Assembly: GCA_937766455.1 (NCBI GenBank)
Contig: CALLXD010000070.1
Location: 1 to 37,472 of the forward strand
Source of the DNA: Vicinamibacterales bacterium
GTDB taxonomy: Bacteria; Acidobacteriota; Vicinamibacteria; Vicinamibacterales; UBA8438
Direction of reading: 5' to 3'
DNA: 37,472 bases
In this document: positions 1 through 7,524 of the stretch, piece after piece
Numbering within the stretch: position 1 is the stretch's first letter
How the letters are laid out: each line of letters opens with the position of its first letter
Notes under the pieces: model-generated
The model's database searches: none
Seen by the model: the letters and a program-made list of their open reading frames with translations, nothing else
What the model was told of the DNA's origin: nothing
Program-made: the position numbers and the translations under genes

Positions 1-763
1 GCCCCGGAATAAACAGGAACCCCGTCGTGCGGAAATTGGTCGTTTCGACGACGAGCGTGTCCCCGTCCCAGCGCCCACGGGAGTCGCCGCGCAACTGCTG
101 GACGCGTTCGCTGGCATGTGGACGGCCGTCCAACGGGATCACACGGGTGTCGTGAATGTGCTCCTGGAGAACCACCACATGGTCGGGTGTCTGGAACAGG
201 TGGTAGTTGTTGTTGTACGCCGTGGAGAACGTCGGAACGCCGCGATACCAGATGCATCGGTCGTTCAGATCGAGTTGCTCGTACGAATCGGGTTCCGCAC
301 GCGCGAGCTGGATGTCGAGGAGTCGCTGCGCCTCCGGCGACGCCAAGCGACGCGCAGTCTCCGGCGTCAAGGGCGGGAACCGGCCATCCGGTGGGTCGAT
401 GATGATCGACGTGCGCCGGGTCGGCACGACCGTGGTCCCGCGGTCCAACCAGAAGCTGTTGTATGCACCCACATTGCCGCCTGCCGGCAGCGGCTCGGTT
501 CGCACCGCGCTGGGGGCGTTCGCGCGCGCGTTACCGTCGAGAACCGCTCGTTCGGTGGCCGCGACGTCCTCAGCGCTGAGAAACTCCTCAGTCTGACCCT
601 CTGGACGCTCGACCGGTGTCACGGTGGAGCTGTTCCAGAGTCCTCCGATGTCCGGGTCGCCCCATGGCGTGCGCGGGGCCTCGAAGCCAGTCGTCTGTGT
701 CGTTTGCGCCTGCGCTGAAACTCCCAGCGCAAGGACAATTGCGACCATTGCCGCACGATTCAT
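1..763 (-). CDS. Secreted protein of unknown function, 'WGDPDIGGLW' type (3' end cut by window edge)
   Basis: The first 254 residues are visible; the reading frame is still open at base 1, so the C-terminus lies outside the window. The start is an ATG at 763 preceded by a strong ribosome-binding site (GGGAGGAG, about 6 bases upstream). Residues 1-19 form a signal peptide (MNRAAMVAIVLALGVSAQA, likely cut after AQA), so the product is exported. The mature N-terminus carries PRTPWGDPDIGGLW and then TPVERP. From memory this is typical of a large paralogous family of secreted proteins in Acidobacteriota whose function is unknown. No catalytic motif is recognisable. It stands alone on the minus strand, with a decayed recombinase fragment upstream. 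The gene and its export are well supported; the family assignment rests on motif memory only. Confidence 0.8.
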   Translation of the reverse strand, partial: MNRAAMVAIVLALGVSAQAQTTQTTGFEAPRTPWGDPDIGGLWNSSTVTPVERPEGQTEEFLSAEDVAATERAVLDGNARANAPSAVRTEPLPAGGNVGAYNSFWLDRGTTVVPTRRTSIIIDPPDGRFPPLTPETARRLASPEAQRLLDIQLARAEPDSYEQLDLNDRCIWYRGVPTFSTAYNNNYHLFQTPDHVVVLQEHIHDTRVIPLDGRPHASERVQQLRGDSRGRWDGDTLVVETTNFRTTGFLFIPG

Positions 764-1064
764 CTGATCTCCTCCCGGCTCCTGCGCCGGCCATCGCATT
801 GTGCACTGTACCCGCGCCTGTCGTGGGCAGCGTGACAAGCAGCAGCCTACCACCGGAGCGGCGGTCGCGGCGCGCGCCCCCTCACCCAAGAGCCTGAGTG
901 ACGTCGGAGCGCCCAAGCGACGTGCCTGCGTCACGAGCCATGGTGGACAAGAGCAATCGGCCAACTGTACGGAACAGCGGGCCAGACGTGGACGTCACTC
1001 GTAGGCCTAGGTGCTGAGAGCGCCTGCTCGATCCTCAGCCCACGTTGACGAGGAACGCCCGGCT
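764..1064. other. Intergenic stretch, no gene seen
   Basis: About 300 bases between the secreted-protein gene and the recombinase remnant. It must hold the minus-strand promoter of the gene starting at 763, but I cannot assign a convincing -35/-10 pair: TACAGT read on the minus strand near 833-838 is a weak candidate -10. No small gene with a ribosome-binding site is visible. Confidence 0.4.
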
Positions 1065-1240
1065 CTCGAGGGTGGCGTCCCGTTGCATACGATTCGGGAC
1101 TGGCTCGGACACACGAACATCGCGCAGACGAGCACCTACCTGGCGGCACGATCCAGACCGATTACGGCGCCATGCGGCGGTTCGAGGCGCGCCGACAGAA
1201 CTTGCAACAACTTGCAACGGAGTCCCGAACAGGGGGCGCC
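1065..1240 (+). pseudogene. Decayed C-terminal fragment of a tyrosine recombinase (phage-integrase family)
   Basis: Translation from 1065 gives LEGGVPLHTIRDWLGH followed by TNIAQTSTYL. This is the C-terminal catalytic signature of tyrosine recombinases: the LGH box, then the nucleophile Tyr exactly eight residues after the His, as in XerC/D-type enzymes. Immediately after TYL the similarity continues only in another frame (from about 1142: GGTIQTDYGAMRRFEARRQN), which indicates a frameshift. The upstream part, where the HxLR arginine box should be, is scrambled (HVDEERPA). There is no start codon with a ribosome-binding site and no complete catalytic domain. It is best read as the relic of an integrase gene from a lost mobile element. 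The end coordinates are approximate. Confidence 0.62.
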
Positions 1241-1303
1241 CTTTTTCGTATCTACGGCGCCTCGAACCGAGCGAGCGTAGACGCGAACCGCGTCGGGCGG
1301 CAT

Positions 1304-2212
1304 TCACAGGACACGACCCATCGTGTCCCCCATCCTGGCATAGAGTTCCATGTATTGACGGGAATGGCGCTCCAGGTCATCTGCGAGCGCGATGGTGCCG
1401 GGTTCGAACAGTGTGACCGTCGCCGATCCGCCGAACTGAAAAAATCCCTTTTCGTCGCCTGCCGCCACGAGCGCGTCTGGCACGTAGGTGTGTCGGACGC
1501 TGCCGACATTGGTGGCTCCGATCTCGAAACACAGGATGTCGCCGGCTGTTTCGGTGTGCAGCACCGTGAGAAAGCGCTTGTTCCGCATGAGGAAATCGAT
1601 GTTCCGACGCAGCGCGATCGGGTTCACCGAATAAAGGTCTCCCGGCGCGAGTCTCGGTGCTGACGGCGTACCGGCAGCGGGGAAGTGAAAGCGGTGGTAG
1701 TCGACCGGGCAGAGCCGAGAGATCACCATGACGCCACCACGGTATCGCTGGGCCAACCCGACGTCCCCAAGCAGACGCGCGAGATTGAACGCTTGGCCCT
1801 TCACATACAACCCGTCAGTGTCGTCGATGTTCGGGACACCGAGGTGACGGCCGTCGGCGGGAAACACGACATGCGCGGGATCGGAATCGATGGGTCGCGC
1901 GTCGGCGCGGAGCCGGCGACTGAAGAACTCGTTGAATGAGGCGAATTCCGCTGGTGCTTTCTCGAACTCAGTGGCGTCGAGTCCGTATTGTGCGATGAAC
2001 GGTGCTATCCGTGCGCGGCTCGACGGCGCGTCCATACACCGACCATATGCGCGCGAGAAGAGCGCGCGCTTGACCACCGCCCTGGTCGCCAGTCGACCTG
2101 CTGAGGTCTCATATGCCCACCGCAGCCACCGCTCACCATAGACATCCTCGGTTCGCCGTTCGCCGGTATAGCGATCAACGAACTCGACGGGTGTGCGCGA
2201 CGGTCGGGTCAT
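1304..2212 (-). CDS. psd: Phosphatidylserine decarboxylase proenzyme
   Basis: 302 residues. The enzyme decarboxylates phosphatidylserine to phosphatidylethanolamine at the inner membrane, the last step of PE synthesis; the preceding enzyme, PssA, is encoded at 17094-17906. Family hallmarks are present: FNEFFSR (residues 93-99), PADGR with the triad-type Asp120, DYHRFH with His173, and the self-cleavage site FGGS at 260-263. Family members cut themselves before the Ser of this motif, leaving a small pyruvoyl-bearing alpha chain; here Ser263 would supply the pyruvoyl group. The residue after the Ser is Ala rather than the common Thr. It starts at ATG 2212, 15 bases downstream of the stop of the secreted-protein gene at 2228-2890, so the two are very likely co-transcribed. 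Confidence 0.93.
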   Translation of the reverse strand: MTRPSRTPVEFVDRYTGERRTEDVYGERWLRWAYETSAGRLATRAVVKRALFSRAYGRCMDAPSSRARIAPFIAQYGLDATEFEKAPAEFASFNEFFSRRLRADARPIDSDPAHVVFPADGRHLGVPNIDDTDGLYVKGQAFNLARLLGDVGLAQRYRGGVMVISRLCPVDYHRFHFPAAGTPSAPRLAPGDLYSVNPIALRRNIDFLMRNKRFLTVLHTETAGDILCFEIGATNVGSVRHTYVPDALVAAGDEKGFFQFGGSATVTLFEPGTIALADDLERHSRQYMELYARMGDTMGRVL

Positions 2213-2227
2213 GCTGACGTCATGCCC

Positions 2228-2890
2228 TCACATCGACAACTGACTGAGGTGCTTGCGCTTGATCTTGAAATCCTTGCTGTAGCCGGTACCCTCGACCCGC
2301 ACGAAGAACTCTCCGGCCGGCCCACCACGCAGCACGTCCAATGCGCCGAGATGAAACGTGGCCTCCATCCCATTGAGCGCACGCACGTTTCCCAGCAGTA
2401 CGCGGTGCGAAGCCGCGAAGGACTGGGAGTCCTCCGGAACCAGCTCACCCCGACGCCGGTCATCGAGCACGGTCACCCGCAGCACGGCCGACGAATGGGC
2501 GCGGGATGCCCCGACCGTTGGCGCACTCGGTGAGGCGACCACCCGCAACACCGGCGCGCGATCGGGCACCCCCACGTCCGCCACGGACAACCTCGTTCCG
2601 ACCCGCGCGGCCTGCCGCGCCAGGTGTGTCACCCAGATATGGGGCGTGTACAACGTGATCCGGTACCCGCCGCCCGCGCCGGAGAAGAGTCCGCCACGGT
2701 CGCGTAGTTCGAGCGGCACTGGCTGAGCCCCGAGGTCGCTGATGGCACGCGCCACGGCCGCGTCGTCCAGGGGCCCGACAGCCGGTGGCATCGATACCGC
2801 CTGGACGGCGGCGGGTGACGTCGCTTGCCAACCCAGCGTGGCCACAAGCAGCGAGAGCGCGACGAGCACCGAACCGGGCAATCGCACCAT
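2228..2890 (-). CDS. Secreted protein of unknown function, first gene of the psd unit
   Basis: 220 residues. The frame is open further upstream, but the ATG at 2890 is chosen because it has a clear ribosome-binding site (AGAAGGAGA, about 9 bases upstream) and begins a signal peptide: MVRLPGSVLVALSLLVATLG, with probable cleavage after AVQA near residue 31. The mature part is about 190 residues, rich in Val, Arg and Ala, without cysteines or a recognisable catalytic motif. It ends in a basic tail (KDFKIKRKHLSQ). An extended -10 (TGGTACAAT on the minus strand, 3054-3062) lies about 160 bases upstream. The 15-base gap to psd argues for co-expression, but no functional link to phospholipid synthesis can be read from the protein. 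I do not recognise the family. Confidence 0.78.
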   Translation of the reverse strand: MVRLPGSVLVALSLLVATLGWQATSPAAVQAVSMPPAVGPLDDAAVARAISDLGAQPVPLELRDRGGLFSGAGGGYRITLYTPHIWVTHLARQAARVGTRLSVADVGVPDRAPVLRVVASPSAPTVGASRAHSSAVLRVTVLDDRRRGELVPEDSQSFAASHRVLLGNVRALNGMEATFHLGALDVLRGGPAGEFFVRVEGTGYSKDFKIKRKHLSQLSM

Positions 2891-3236
2891 CTTGCGTGTC
2901 TCCTTCTGGGTCCCGGAACCGTTCAGTGACGCCGGGGCACGACGCCGAACGTTTCTGGCAAGCCGCGATGCCGGTCGTCGCAATCGCGCCGAACGAATGA
3001 TGACCTGATGCACTGCCATGCGCGACGCCGGGATGCGTGGGAAAGGCGAGCGCATTGTACCATTCGGTCTCCCTCGGGCACGCACGCTTGGCCCCCCCCC
3101 AGAGGGCTGGTCGCGTGGTCCCTCCAAGGGTCAACCCAGTGTTGTAGAGTTGGAGCGTGGATGTCGGCCGGGTCGTCGGGGGTCGGATACAATCGCGCGC
3201 TGCTGGCAGGACCAGCCACCCGGCGCCAGGACAACA
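2891..3236. other. Divergent promoter region with a 9-C homopolymer
   Basis: This stretch separates the divergent secreted-protein/psd unit (minus) and the acylphosphatase/apt unit (plus). It holds an extended -10 for the minus unit (3054-3062), a possible -10 for the plus unit (TACAAT, 3188-3193), and a run of nine C at 3092-3100. No gene is evident. Confidence 0.5.
3054..3062 (-). promoter_or_regulatory. Extended -10 promoter element for the secreted protein/psd unit
   Basis: On the minus strand the bases read TGGTACAAT, an extended -10 (TGn followed by TACAAT, 5 of 6 to consensus). No good -35 lies at 17 bases, which is tolerated for extended -10 promoters. The predicted leader to the ATG at 2890 would be about 155 bases. 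Confidence 0.4.
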
Positions 3237-3512
3237 GTGATTCGAGCACGACATTTCTTCATCGAAGGCCGCGTACAGGGGGTCGGATTCCGATTCTTTG
3301 CCCGCGGGGCGGCCGCTCGTGAAGGTCTTCGTGGTTTCGTTCGCAACCTGCCAGACGGTCGGGTCGAGGCCCAGGCAGAGGGAGACCAGGCCGGGCTGGA
3401 CCGGTTTGAGCGGGCGCTCCACCAGGGCCCACCGGGTGCGGACGTGGCGAGCATCACGGTGTCCGATCTTCCGCCCATCGGCCAGACGCCATTATTCCAG
3501 ATCCGCGTCTGA
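3237..3512 (+). CDS. acyP: Acylphosphatase
   Basis: 91 residues, the usual size for this family (about 90-100). It hydrolyses carboxyl-phosphate bonds of acyl phosphates such as acetyl or carbamoyl phosphate in the cytoplasm. The signature GRVQGVGFR is at residues 11-19, with the phosphate-binding Arg19, and GFVRNLPDGRVE follows, with the catalytic-type Asn37. The start is the GTG at 3237, chosen because it has AGGA about 6 bases upstream and puts the signature at its normal distance from the N-terminus; longer in-frame starts would add a non-homologous extension overlapping the promoter region. apt begins 27 bases downstream, so the two are probably co-transcribed. Confidence 0.9.
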   Translation: MIRARHFFIEGRVQGVGFRFFARGAAAREGLRGFVRNLPDGRVEAQAEGDQAGLDRFERALHQGPPGADVASITVSDLPPIGQTPLFQIRV

Positions 3513-3539
3513 AGACGGATCACAGAAAGGCACACCCAG

Positions 3540-4061
3540 ATGGAGCACCTCAAAGACAAGATTCGCCAGGTCCCCGACTTTCCAAAGCCGGGCATCCAGT
3601 ATTACGACATTACGACGCTGTTGCGGGACCCGGTCGGGCTTGGCGAGGCGCTCGATGGTCTGGCCAACCCGTTTCGCGACACACAGATCGATCTGGTGGT
3701 CGGCATCGAGAGTCGCGGCTTTATTTTCGGAACAGCGGTCGCGGACCGGCTGGGGACGGGCTTCGTGCCCGTACGCAAGCCGGGTAAGTTGCCGGCCCGC
3801 ACCATCCAACAGTCCTACGATTTGGAATACGGCTCCGACACGCTCGAGATCCACCACGACGCGATCGAAGCGGGGCAACGCATTCTGATTGTGGACGATT
3901 TGCTTGCCACCGGCGGCACGGCGCGCGCCGCGGTGGACCTGGTAACCGCCGCCGGCGGCACGGTCGCGGGACTGTCATTCCTGGTCGAGTTGCAATTCCT
4001 GAAGGGTCGGGACAAGTTGGGCGAGATCCCGCTGTTCGTCGGCCTGCAATACGCGTCCTGA
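3540..4061 (+). CDS. apt: Adenine phosphoribosyltransferase
   Basis: 173 residues, standard length. It converts adenine and PRPP to AMP and pyrophosphate (purine salvage, cytoplasm). The N-terminal VPDFPKPGIQYYDIT segment (residues 11-25) is typical of APRT, as is GIESRGFIFG at 55-64. The PRPP-binding loop VDDLLATGGT is at 118-127. ATG at 3540 is preceded by AGAAAGG about 9 bases upstream. It follows the acylphosphatase gene by 27 bases and is followed after 11 bases by an unknown membrane-anchored protein, suggesting one transcription unit. Another purine gene, guaA, is elsewhere in the window (24006). Confidence 0.95.
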   Translation: MEHLKDKIRQVPDFPKPGIQYYDITTLLRDPVGLGEALDGLANPFRDTQIDLVVGIESRGFIFGTAVADRLGTGFVPVRKPGKLPARTIQQSYDLEYGSDTLEIHHDAIEAGQRILIVDDLLATGGTARAAVDLVTAAGGTVAGLSFLVELQFLKGRDKLGEIPLFVGLQYAS

Positions 4062-4072
4062 GCGCACTCTCC

Positions 4073-4597
4073 ATGTCCAGTCTCACTCTCGCTGTCGGTC
4101 TGGTAGCTGTCGCAGTGGCCTGTGGGCTGAGTGGTCGCCTTATCCAAGGTGCCCTCCGCGAGCGTCGCCGCGACGCCCAGGTGCTCGGCCTGCTCGCAAC
4201 CTTCGGGCCTGTCATGGAGCGGGCACACACCGAGCCGCGAACGCTGCTCACGTGGCATCCCCTCGCCGTGGCCGCGCGGCAGAGCTTCCCCGAGGCGTTT
4301 GCGTCGCTGGACGGCGATGGGGCGCACCGATTTCCCTTCGGCTCAGCGCTGCTTGAAACGGCCCACGCGACGTGGACCGCAGACTGGCTGACGTGGGAAG
4401 GGGAGCACGACGCCGAGTTTCGACGTCGTGCGGCAATGCTCGAGGCCAAGAGCGGAGACACCGACCCGCGCGACATACGGGCGGGTCACGACCTGCTGGA
4501 GCGAGAGCAACTGGAGCGGTATCAACGTCAGTACGAAACCTATGTCAAGGTCTCGAAAGCGCTGGCGGCGCTAGCCGATACGCCGGTCGAGAGCTAG
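4073..4597 (+). CDS. Membrane-anchored protein of unknown function
   Basis: 174 residues. One hydrophobic segment at residues 4-20 (LTLAVGLVAVAVACGLSG) is followed at once by a basic stretch (RLIQGALRERRRD). This suggests a single N-terminal anchor with the remainder in the cytoplasm. The rest is charged and helical, with several Trp residues near the middle (TWTADWLTWEGEHD) and a C-terminal helix rich in Glu, Gln and Arg (LLEREQLERYQRQYETYVK, roughly 140-160) that could form a coiled coil. No catalytic motif or known domain is recognised. The start lies 11 bases after the apt stop, so it is probably translated from the same message; no link to purine salvage can be read from the protein itself. 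Confidence 0.72.
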   Translation: MSSLTLAVGLVAVAVACGLSGRLIQGALRERRRDAQVLGLLATFGPVMERAHTEPRTLLTWHPLAVAARQSFPEAFASLDGDGAHRFPFGSALLETAHATWTADWLTWEGEHDAEFRRRAAMLEAKSGDTDPRDIRAGHDLLEREQLERYQRQYETYVKVSKALAALADTPVES

Positions 4598-4660
4598 CGA
4601 GGCGTCCGGCAGGGGAGCCGTTTGCCCGTCAAGTGCACGCTCGCGCCGCGTGTCCCTGGG

Positions 4661-4669
4661 TGGTAAGAT
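4661..4669 (+). promoter_or_regulatory. Extended -10 element upstream of the Cys-rich small protein
   Basis: TGGTAAGAT is an extended -10 (TGn + TAAGAT). No recognisable -35 lies 17 bases upstream. Transcription would start near 4676, giving a leader of about 84 bases to the GTG at 4760. Confidence 0.35.
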
Positions 4670-4759
4670 CGTGCAACTCGGTCGGTCCCGCGTACGGCGG
4701 GAGGCTTGGCCGCAGTACCAAGAACCACGTATTGCAATTTCATCCAGAGGAGAACAACT

Positions 4760-4954
4760 GTGGCGATCTATAGCTGTCCGAAGTGTGGCATGAGCGTTGG
4801 CACCATGACCTGCGGAACCTGTGACAAAGAGCTGGTCCACGACACCCTGAAGCTCGACGACGGCCGCTCGGTCGATATTGCCAAGTGCCCTGATGGTCAC
4901 GGCAAAGTCAAGTCGCCGCAGTGCTGCGGCGAAGACATGAGCTGCAGCGTCTAG
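4760..4954 (+). CDS. Small cysteine-rich protein, probable metal-binding (zinc-ribbon-like)
   Basis: 64 residues with eight cysteines: CPKC (6 and 9), CGTC (18 and 21), Cys43, the pair CC (55-56) and Cys62, plus His27 and His47. Two CxxC knuckles 12 residues apart look like a zinc ribbon, and the C-terminal CCGEDMSC could provide a second metal site. The start is the GTG at 4760, chosen for a strong ribosome-binding site (AGAGGAG, about 8 bases upstream) and because it places the first CxxC near the N-terminus. There is no signal peptide, so it is presumably cytoplasmic. It has its own extended -10 upstream and a large hairpin after its stop, suggesting an independent, possibly well-expressed gene. 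I recall similar uncharacterised proteins but cannot name a function; a metal-binding or redox role is inference. Confidence 0.8.
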   Translation: MAIYSCPKCGMSVGTMTCGTCDKELVHDTLKLDDGRSVDIAKCPDGHGKVKSPQCCGEDMSCSV

Positions 4955-4974
4955 TCGCTACGGTCTGGTTCTGC

Positions 4975-5011
4975 GCGGCCCGTGTGATTCCTGTGAGAAT
5001 CAGCGGGCCGC
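4975..5011 (+). terminator. Strong hairpin after the Cys-rich gene, likely terminator
   Basis: GCGGCCCG (4975-4982) pairs with CGGGCCGC (5004-5011), and the inner TGATTC (4985-4990) pairs with GAATCA (4997-5002) around a 6-base loop. The stem is long and GC-rich and lies 21 bases after the stop codon. There is no T-run, so it may be a weak or factor-assisted terminator, or an mRNA-stabilising hairpin. Confidence 0.55.
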
Positions 5012-5105
5012 TCGACCGTACGGCGGTGTGAACCGCACCGGATACACGAATCGCGTCGTAGGGACGGGGTTGACGGCGCCTCGCCCCGAAAGGACCAACT
5101 CACCG

Positions 5106-6449
5106 ATGAGTAGCCCAGACCTGGCCAGCTTCATGAACGGCCTCATTCGTCGCAATCCGGGAGAACCGGAATTTCACCAGGCCGTCGAGGAGGTCGTGAC
5201 CTCTTTGATGCCGTTTCTGCGGGATCACCCGAAATATACGGACGCGTGTATTCTCGAGCGGATGACCGAACCGGACCGCGTCATCATGTTTCGGGTGTGC
5301 TGGCTCGACGACGACAACCAGATTCGCACCAACCGCGCCTACCGGGTGCAGTTCAACAACTCCATCGGTCCCTACAAGGGCGGACTCCGGTTTCATCGCG
5401 ACGTCACCCTGTCGGTGCTGAAATTTCTGGGGTTTGAACAAACATTCAAGAACAGCCTGACCGGTTTGCCCATGGGCGGAGCCAAGGGCGGGTCGGACTT
5501 CAATCCCAAGGGCAAGAGCGACGCCGAGGTGATGCGGTTCTGCCAATCGATGATGACTGAGCTGGCACGCCACATCGGTGAGGATGTCGACATCCCGGCC
5601 GGTGACATCGGCGTCGGCGCGCGAGAGATTTCCTACCTGTTCGGGCAGTACAAACGGATCAACAATCGATTTACCGGCACCATCACCGGCAAAGGGCTCG
5701 CGTTCGGGGGAAGCCTGGTACGCACCGAGGCCACCGGGTACGGGTGCGTCTACTTCGTCGACGCCATGCTGAAACACGCGGACGATGCCCTGGCGGGCAA
5801 GACGGTCGTTGTCTCCGGGTCAGGCAACGTCGCCACCTATGCAGCCGAGAAGGCTGCCGACCTTGGGGCAAAGGTGGTCACGCTGTCCGACTCCGCTGGC
5901 TACATCCATGACCCAGACGGTATCGACGCCGAGCGGCTCGCCTTCGTCAAGGAGTTGAAGGAGGTCCGCCGCGGCCGGATCTCCGAGTACGCGGACCGGT
6001 TCGGCTGCGCTTACCACGACGGAGAGCGCCCCTGGAACGTGCCCTGCGATATCGCTCTCCCATGCGCAACACAGAATGAAATAGACGAGGCCGATGCTCG
6101 ATCGCTGATCGCCAACGGCGTCAGGGCGGTGGCCGAAGGCGCCAACATGCCCTGCACCCTCACCGCGACCCACGCGTTTCTCGCGGCCGGCGTGCTGTTC
6201 GGCCCGGCCAAGGCCGCCAACGCCGGCGGGGTCGCTGTGTCCGGGCTTGAACAGAGTCAGAACGCGTTGCGGATGAGTTGGTCTCACGACGAGGTGCACA
6301 CCCGCTTGCGGCAGATCATGTCCGACGTCCATCAGAAATGCTGCGAGTACGGCGAGGACGAAAGCGGCGGCGTGAACTACGTCAAGGGTGCCAACATCGG
6401 CGGCTTCGTGAAGGTGGCCGACGCGATGCTGGCGTATGGGGCCGTCTAA
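5106..6449 (+). CDS. gdhA: NADP-type glutamate dehydrogenase
   Basis: 447 residues, exactly the length of the classical hexameric bacterial GdhA. It catalyses reductive amination of 2-oxoglutarate with ammonia to glutamate. The glutamate-site segment YKGGLRFH (residues 90-97, Lys91) and GLPMGGAKGGSDF with the catalytic-type Lys127 are intact, followed by the Rossmann segment VVVSGSGNVATYAAEK and the C-terminal NAGGVAVSGLEQSQN. The frame is open from 5028, but ATG 5106 is preferred because it gives the family's normal N-terminus and has AAAGGA about 12 bases upstream. The S-rich hexamer-type sequence (AKGGSDFNPKGKSD) suggests NADP specificity; this is inference from family resemblance. Its end overlaps by 4 bases with the convergent methyltransferase gene. 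Confidence 0.95.
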   Translation: MSSPDLASFMNGLIRRNPGEPEFHQAVEEVVTSLMPFLRDHPKYTDACILERMTEPDRVIMFRVCWLDDDNQIRTNRAYRVQFNNSIGPYKGGLRFHRDVTLSVLKFLGFEQTFKNSLTGLPMGGAKGGSDFNPKGKSDAEVMRFCQSMMTELARHIGEDVDIPAGDIGVGAREISYLFGQYKRINNRFTGTITGKGLAFGGSLVRTEATGYGCVYFVDAMLKHADDALAGKTVVVSGSGNVATYAAEKAADLGAKVVTLSDSAGYIHDPDGIDAERLAFVKELKEVRRGRISEYADRFGCAYHDGERPWNVPCDIALPCATQNEIDEADARSLIANGVRAVAEGANMPCTLTATHAFLAAGVLFGPAKAANAGGVAVSGLEQSQNALRMSWSHDEVHTRLRQIMSDVHQKCCEYGEDESGGVNYVKGANIGGFVKVADAMLAYGAV

Positions 6450-7093
6450 GGGTTGGGCAGAGCCCCCTTCGTCGCCTCGACATACACCGCATCCATCGGC
6501 ATATCGTCCACCGGATCGACGACGCATCGTTCCACGACAAAACCAGCACGCTCGACCCAGGTACGAACCTGGTCCTGCGTGTATCGCAGCGCCACCACGT
6601 CTGATGCATCGCCGTAGTCAATGACTCCAGCGCCTTCCCACGTGGCGAGCACCACCTGTCCCTGATCGCGTATCACACGGTGCCACTCGCACAGCGTCGG
6701 CACCATGTCGTCGGTACCGATGTGGTGAAGAGCGAAGAACCCGATCACGGCGGCGGCCGTTCCAGGCTCGATCTCGTGCAGGTCTCGCATGTCGCCGTTG
6801 ACCACGACGTCTGGTCCCAATCGTTCGGTCGCCAACGCCACCATGGCTGGCGACAGGTCGACGCCAACCAGCGGCCGGCCTGGATCGTACCGCTCGCGAT
6901 AGCGCGCCAGCATGTGACCCGATCCGCACGACGCATCCACGACAGGACCGGACATCCCGACAAGCCGCTCGGCCAGTCGACCGAGCGTGTCTGCGTACAT
7001 CGGCAGATCAATCTCGGAGTCCATCATGCCGGAATAATTCCCGGCCGACGCGTCGTAGAGGGCGCGCACCGGTTCCAACGACGAAGGCTTCAT
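6446..7093 (-). CDS. Class I SAM-dependent methyltransferase
   Basis: 215 residues. The Rossmann motif I is VVDASCGSGHML (residues 51-62), motif II has the acidic GVDLS (77-81) that would hold the SAM ribose, and the NGDMRDL segment (99-105) follows. IGFFALHHI is the usual post-II strand/motif with a His pair seen in many small-molecule methyltransferases. The substrate cannot be deduced. The N-terminal region (YDASAGNYSGMMDSEI) resembles the cap seen in UbiE/ubiquinone-like and other small-molecule enzymes. No partner genes are adjacent: it is a lone minus-strand gene, convergent with gdhA, which it overlaps by 4 bases. ATG at 7093 is the natural start. Confidence 0.85.
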   Translation of the reverse strand: MKPSSLEPVRALYDASAGNYSGMMDSEIDLPMYADTLGRLAERLVGMSGPVVDASCGSGHMLARYRERYDPGRPLVGVDLSPAMVALATERLGPDVVVNGDMRDLHEIEPGTAAAVIGFFALHHIGTDDMVPTLCEWHRVIRDQGQVVLATWEGAGVIDYGDASDVVALRYTQDQVRTWVERAGFVVERCVVDPVDDMPMDAVYVEATKGALPNP

Positions 7094-7448
7094 CGCCTCA
7101 GTCTACGCCAGCCGTCTGTCCTCTCGTCCATCGACAAGACAGCCGGGCCGCAAGCATCAGTGGCGACCCGCTTCACACATGTTCGCGCGGATTACGTGCC
7201 GACGCGATCCGCCGCCCAGGGAAGCCCGCCTCTGAAGCCCCAACGCGACCGCGACACGCGACTTGCGATCCTGTGGCCTGAGCGCGGACCGCCCCTTCGA
7301 AGAGGCCGTGCAAGAGGGTCCTCAAGGCCAGGATCGTCATTTCGCATTTTCACGACGCGCGCCACCAACACCGGATCCGGCGCCACGGGGGACGACGCAA
7401 CGAGACACCGGTGAACATTTGGTACACTGCGGACTCGCGTTCGACACG
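7094..7448. other. Intergenic stretch upstream of tRNA-Arg
   Basis: About 355 bases between the divergent methyltransferase gene and the tRNA. It should contain both promoters. I see only the extended -10 at 7420-7428. The open frames here lack ribosome-binding sites and recognisable domains, so I call no gene. Confidence 0.4.
7420..7428 (+). promoter_or_regulatory. Extended -10 element of the tRNA-Arg gene
   Basis: TGGTACACT lies 20 bases before the mature 5' end of the tRNA, a suitable distance for a short 5' leader. The same nonamer occurs upstream of the TPR-protein gene (9897-9905). A weak -35-like GAGACA lies at 7402-7407 with a short 15-base spacer. Confidence 0.45.
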
Positions 7449-7524
7449 CGCGTGTAGCTCAGTTGGATAGAGCGACCGCCTCCTAAGCGGTAGGCCGCAG
7501 GTTCGAATCCTGCCACGCGCACCA
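7449..7524 (+). tRNA. tRNA-Arg (anticodon CCU)
   Basis: A 76-base cloverleaf including an encoded CCA. The acceptor stem GCGCGTG pairs with CACGCGC, the D arm is GCTC...GAGC, and the anticodon stem ACCGC/GCGGT encloses the loop CTCCTAA with anticodon CCT, reading the rare Arg codon AGG. The T arm GCAGG-TTCGAAT-CCTGC is canonical. The discriminator is A. No duplicated 3' end of this tRNA is seen elsewhere in the window, so there is no evidence for an integrated element bounded by attachment sites here. Confidence 0.97.
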
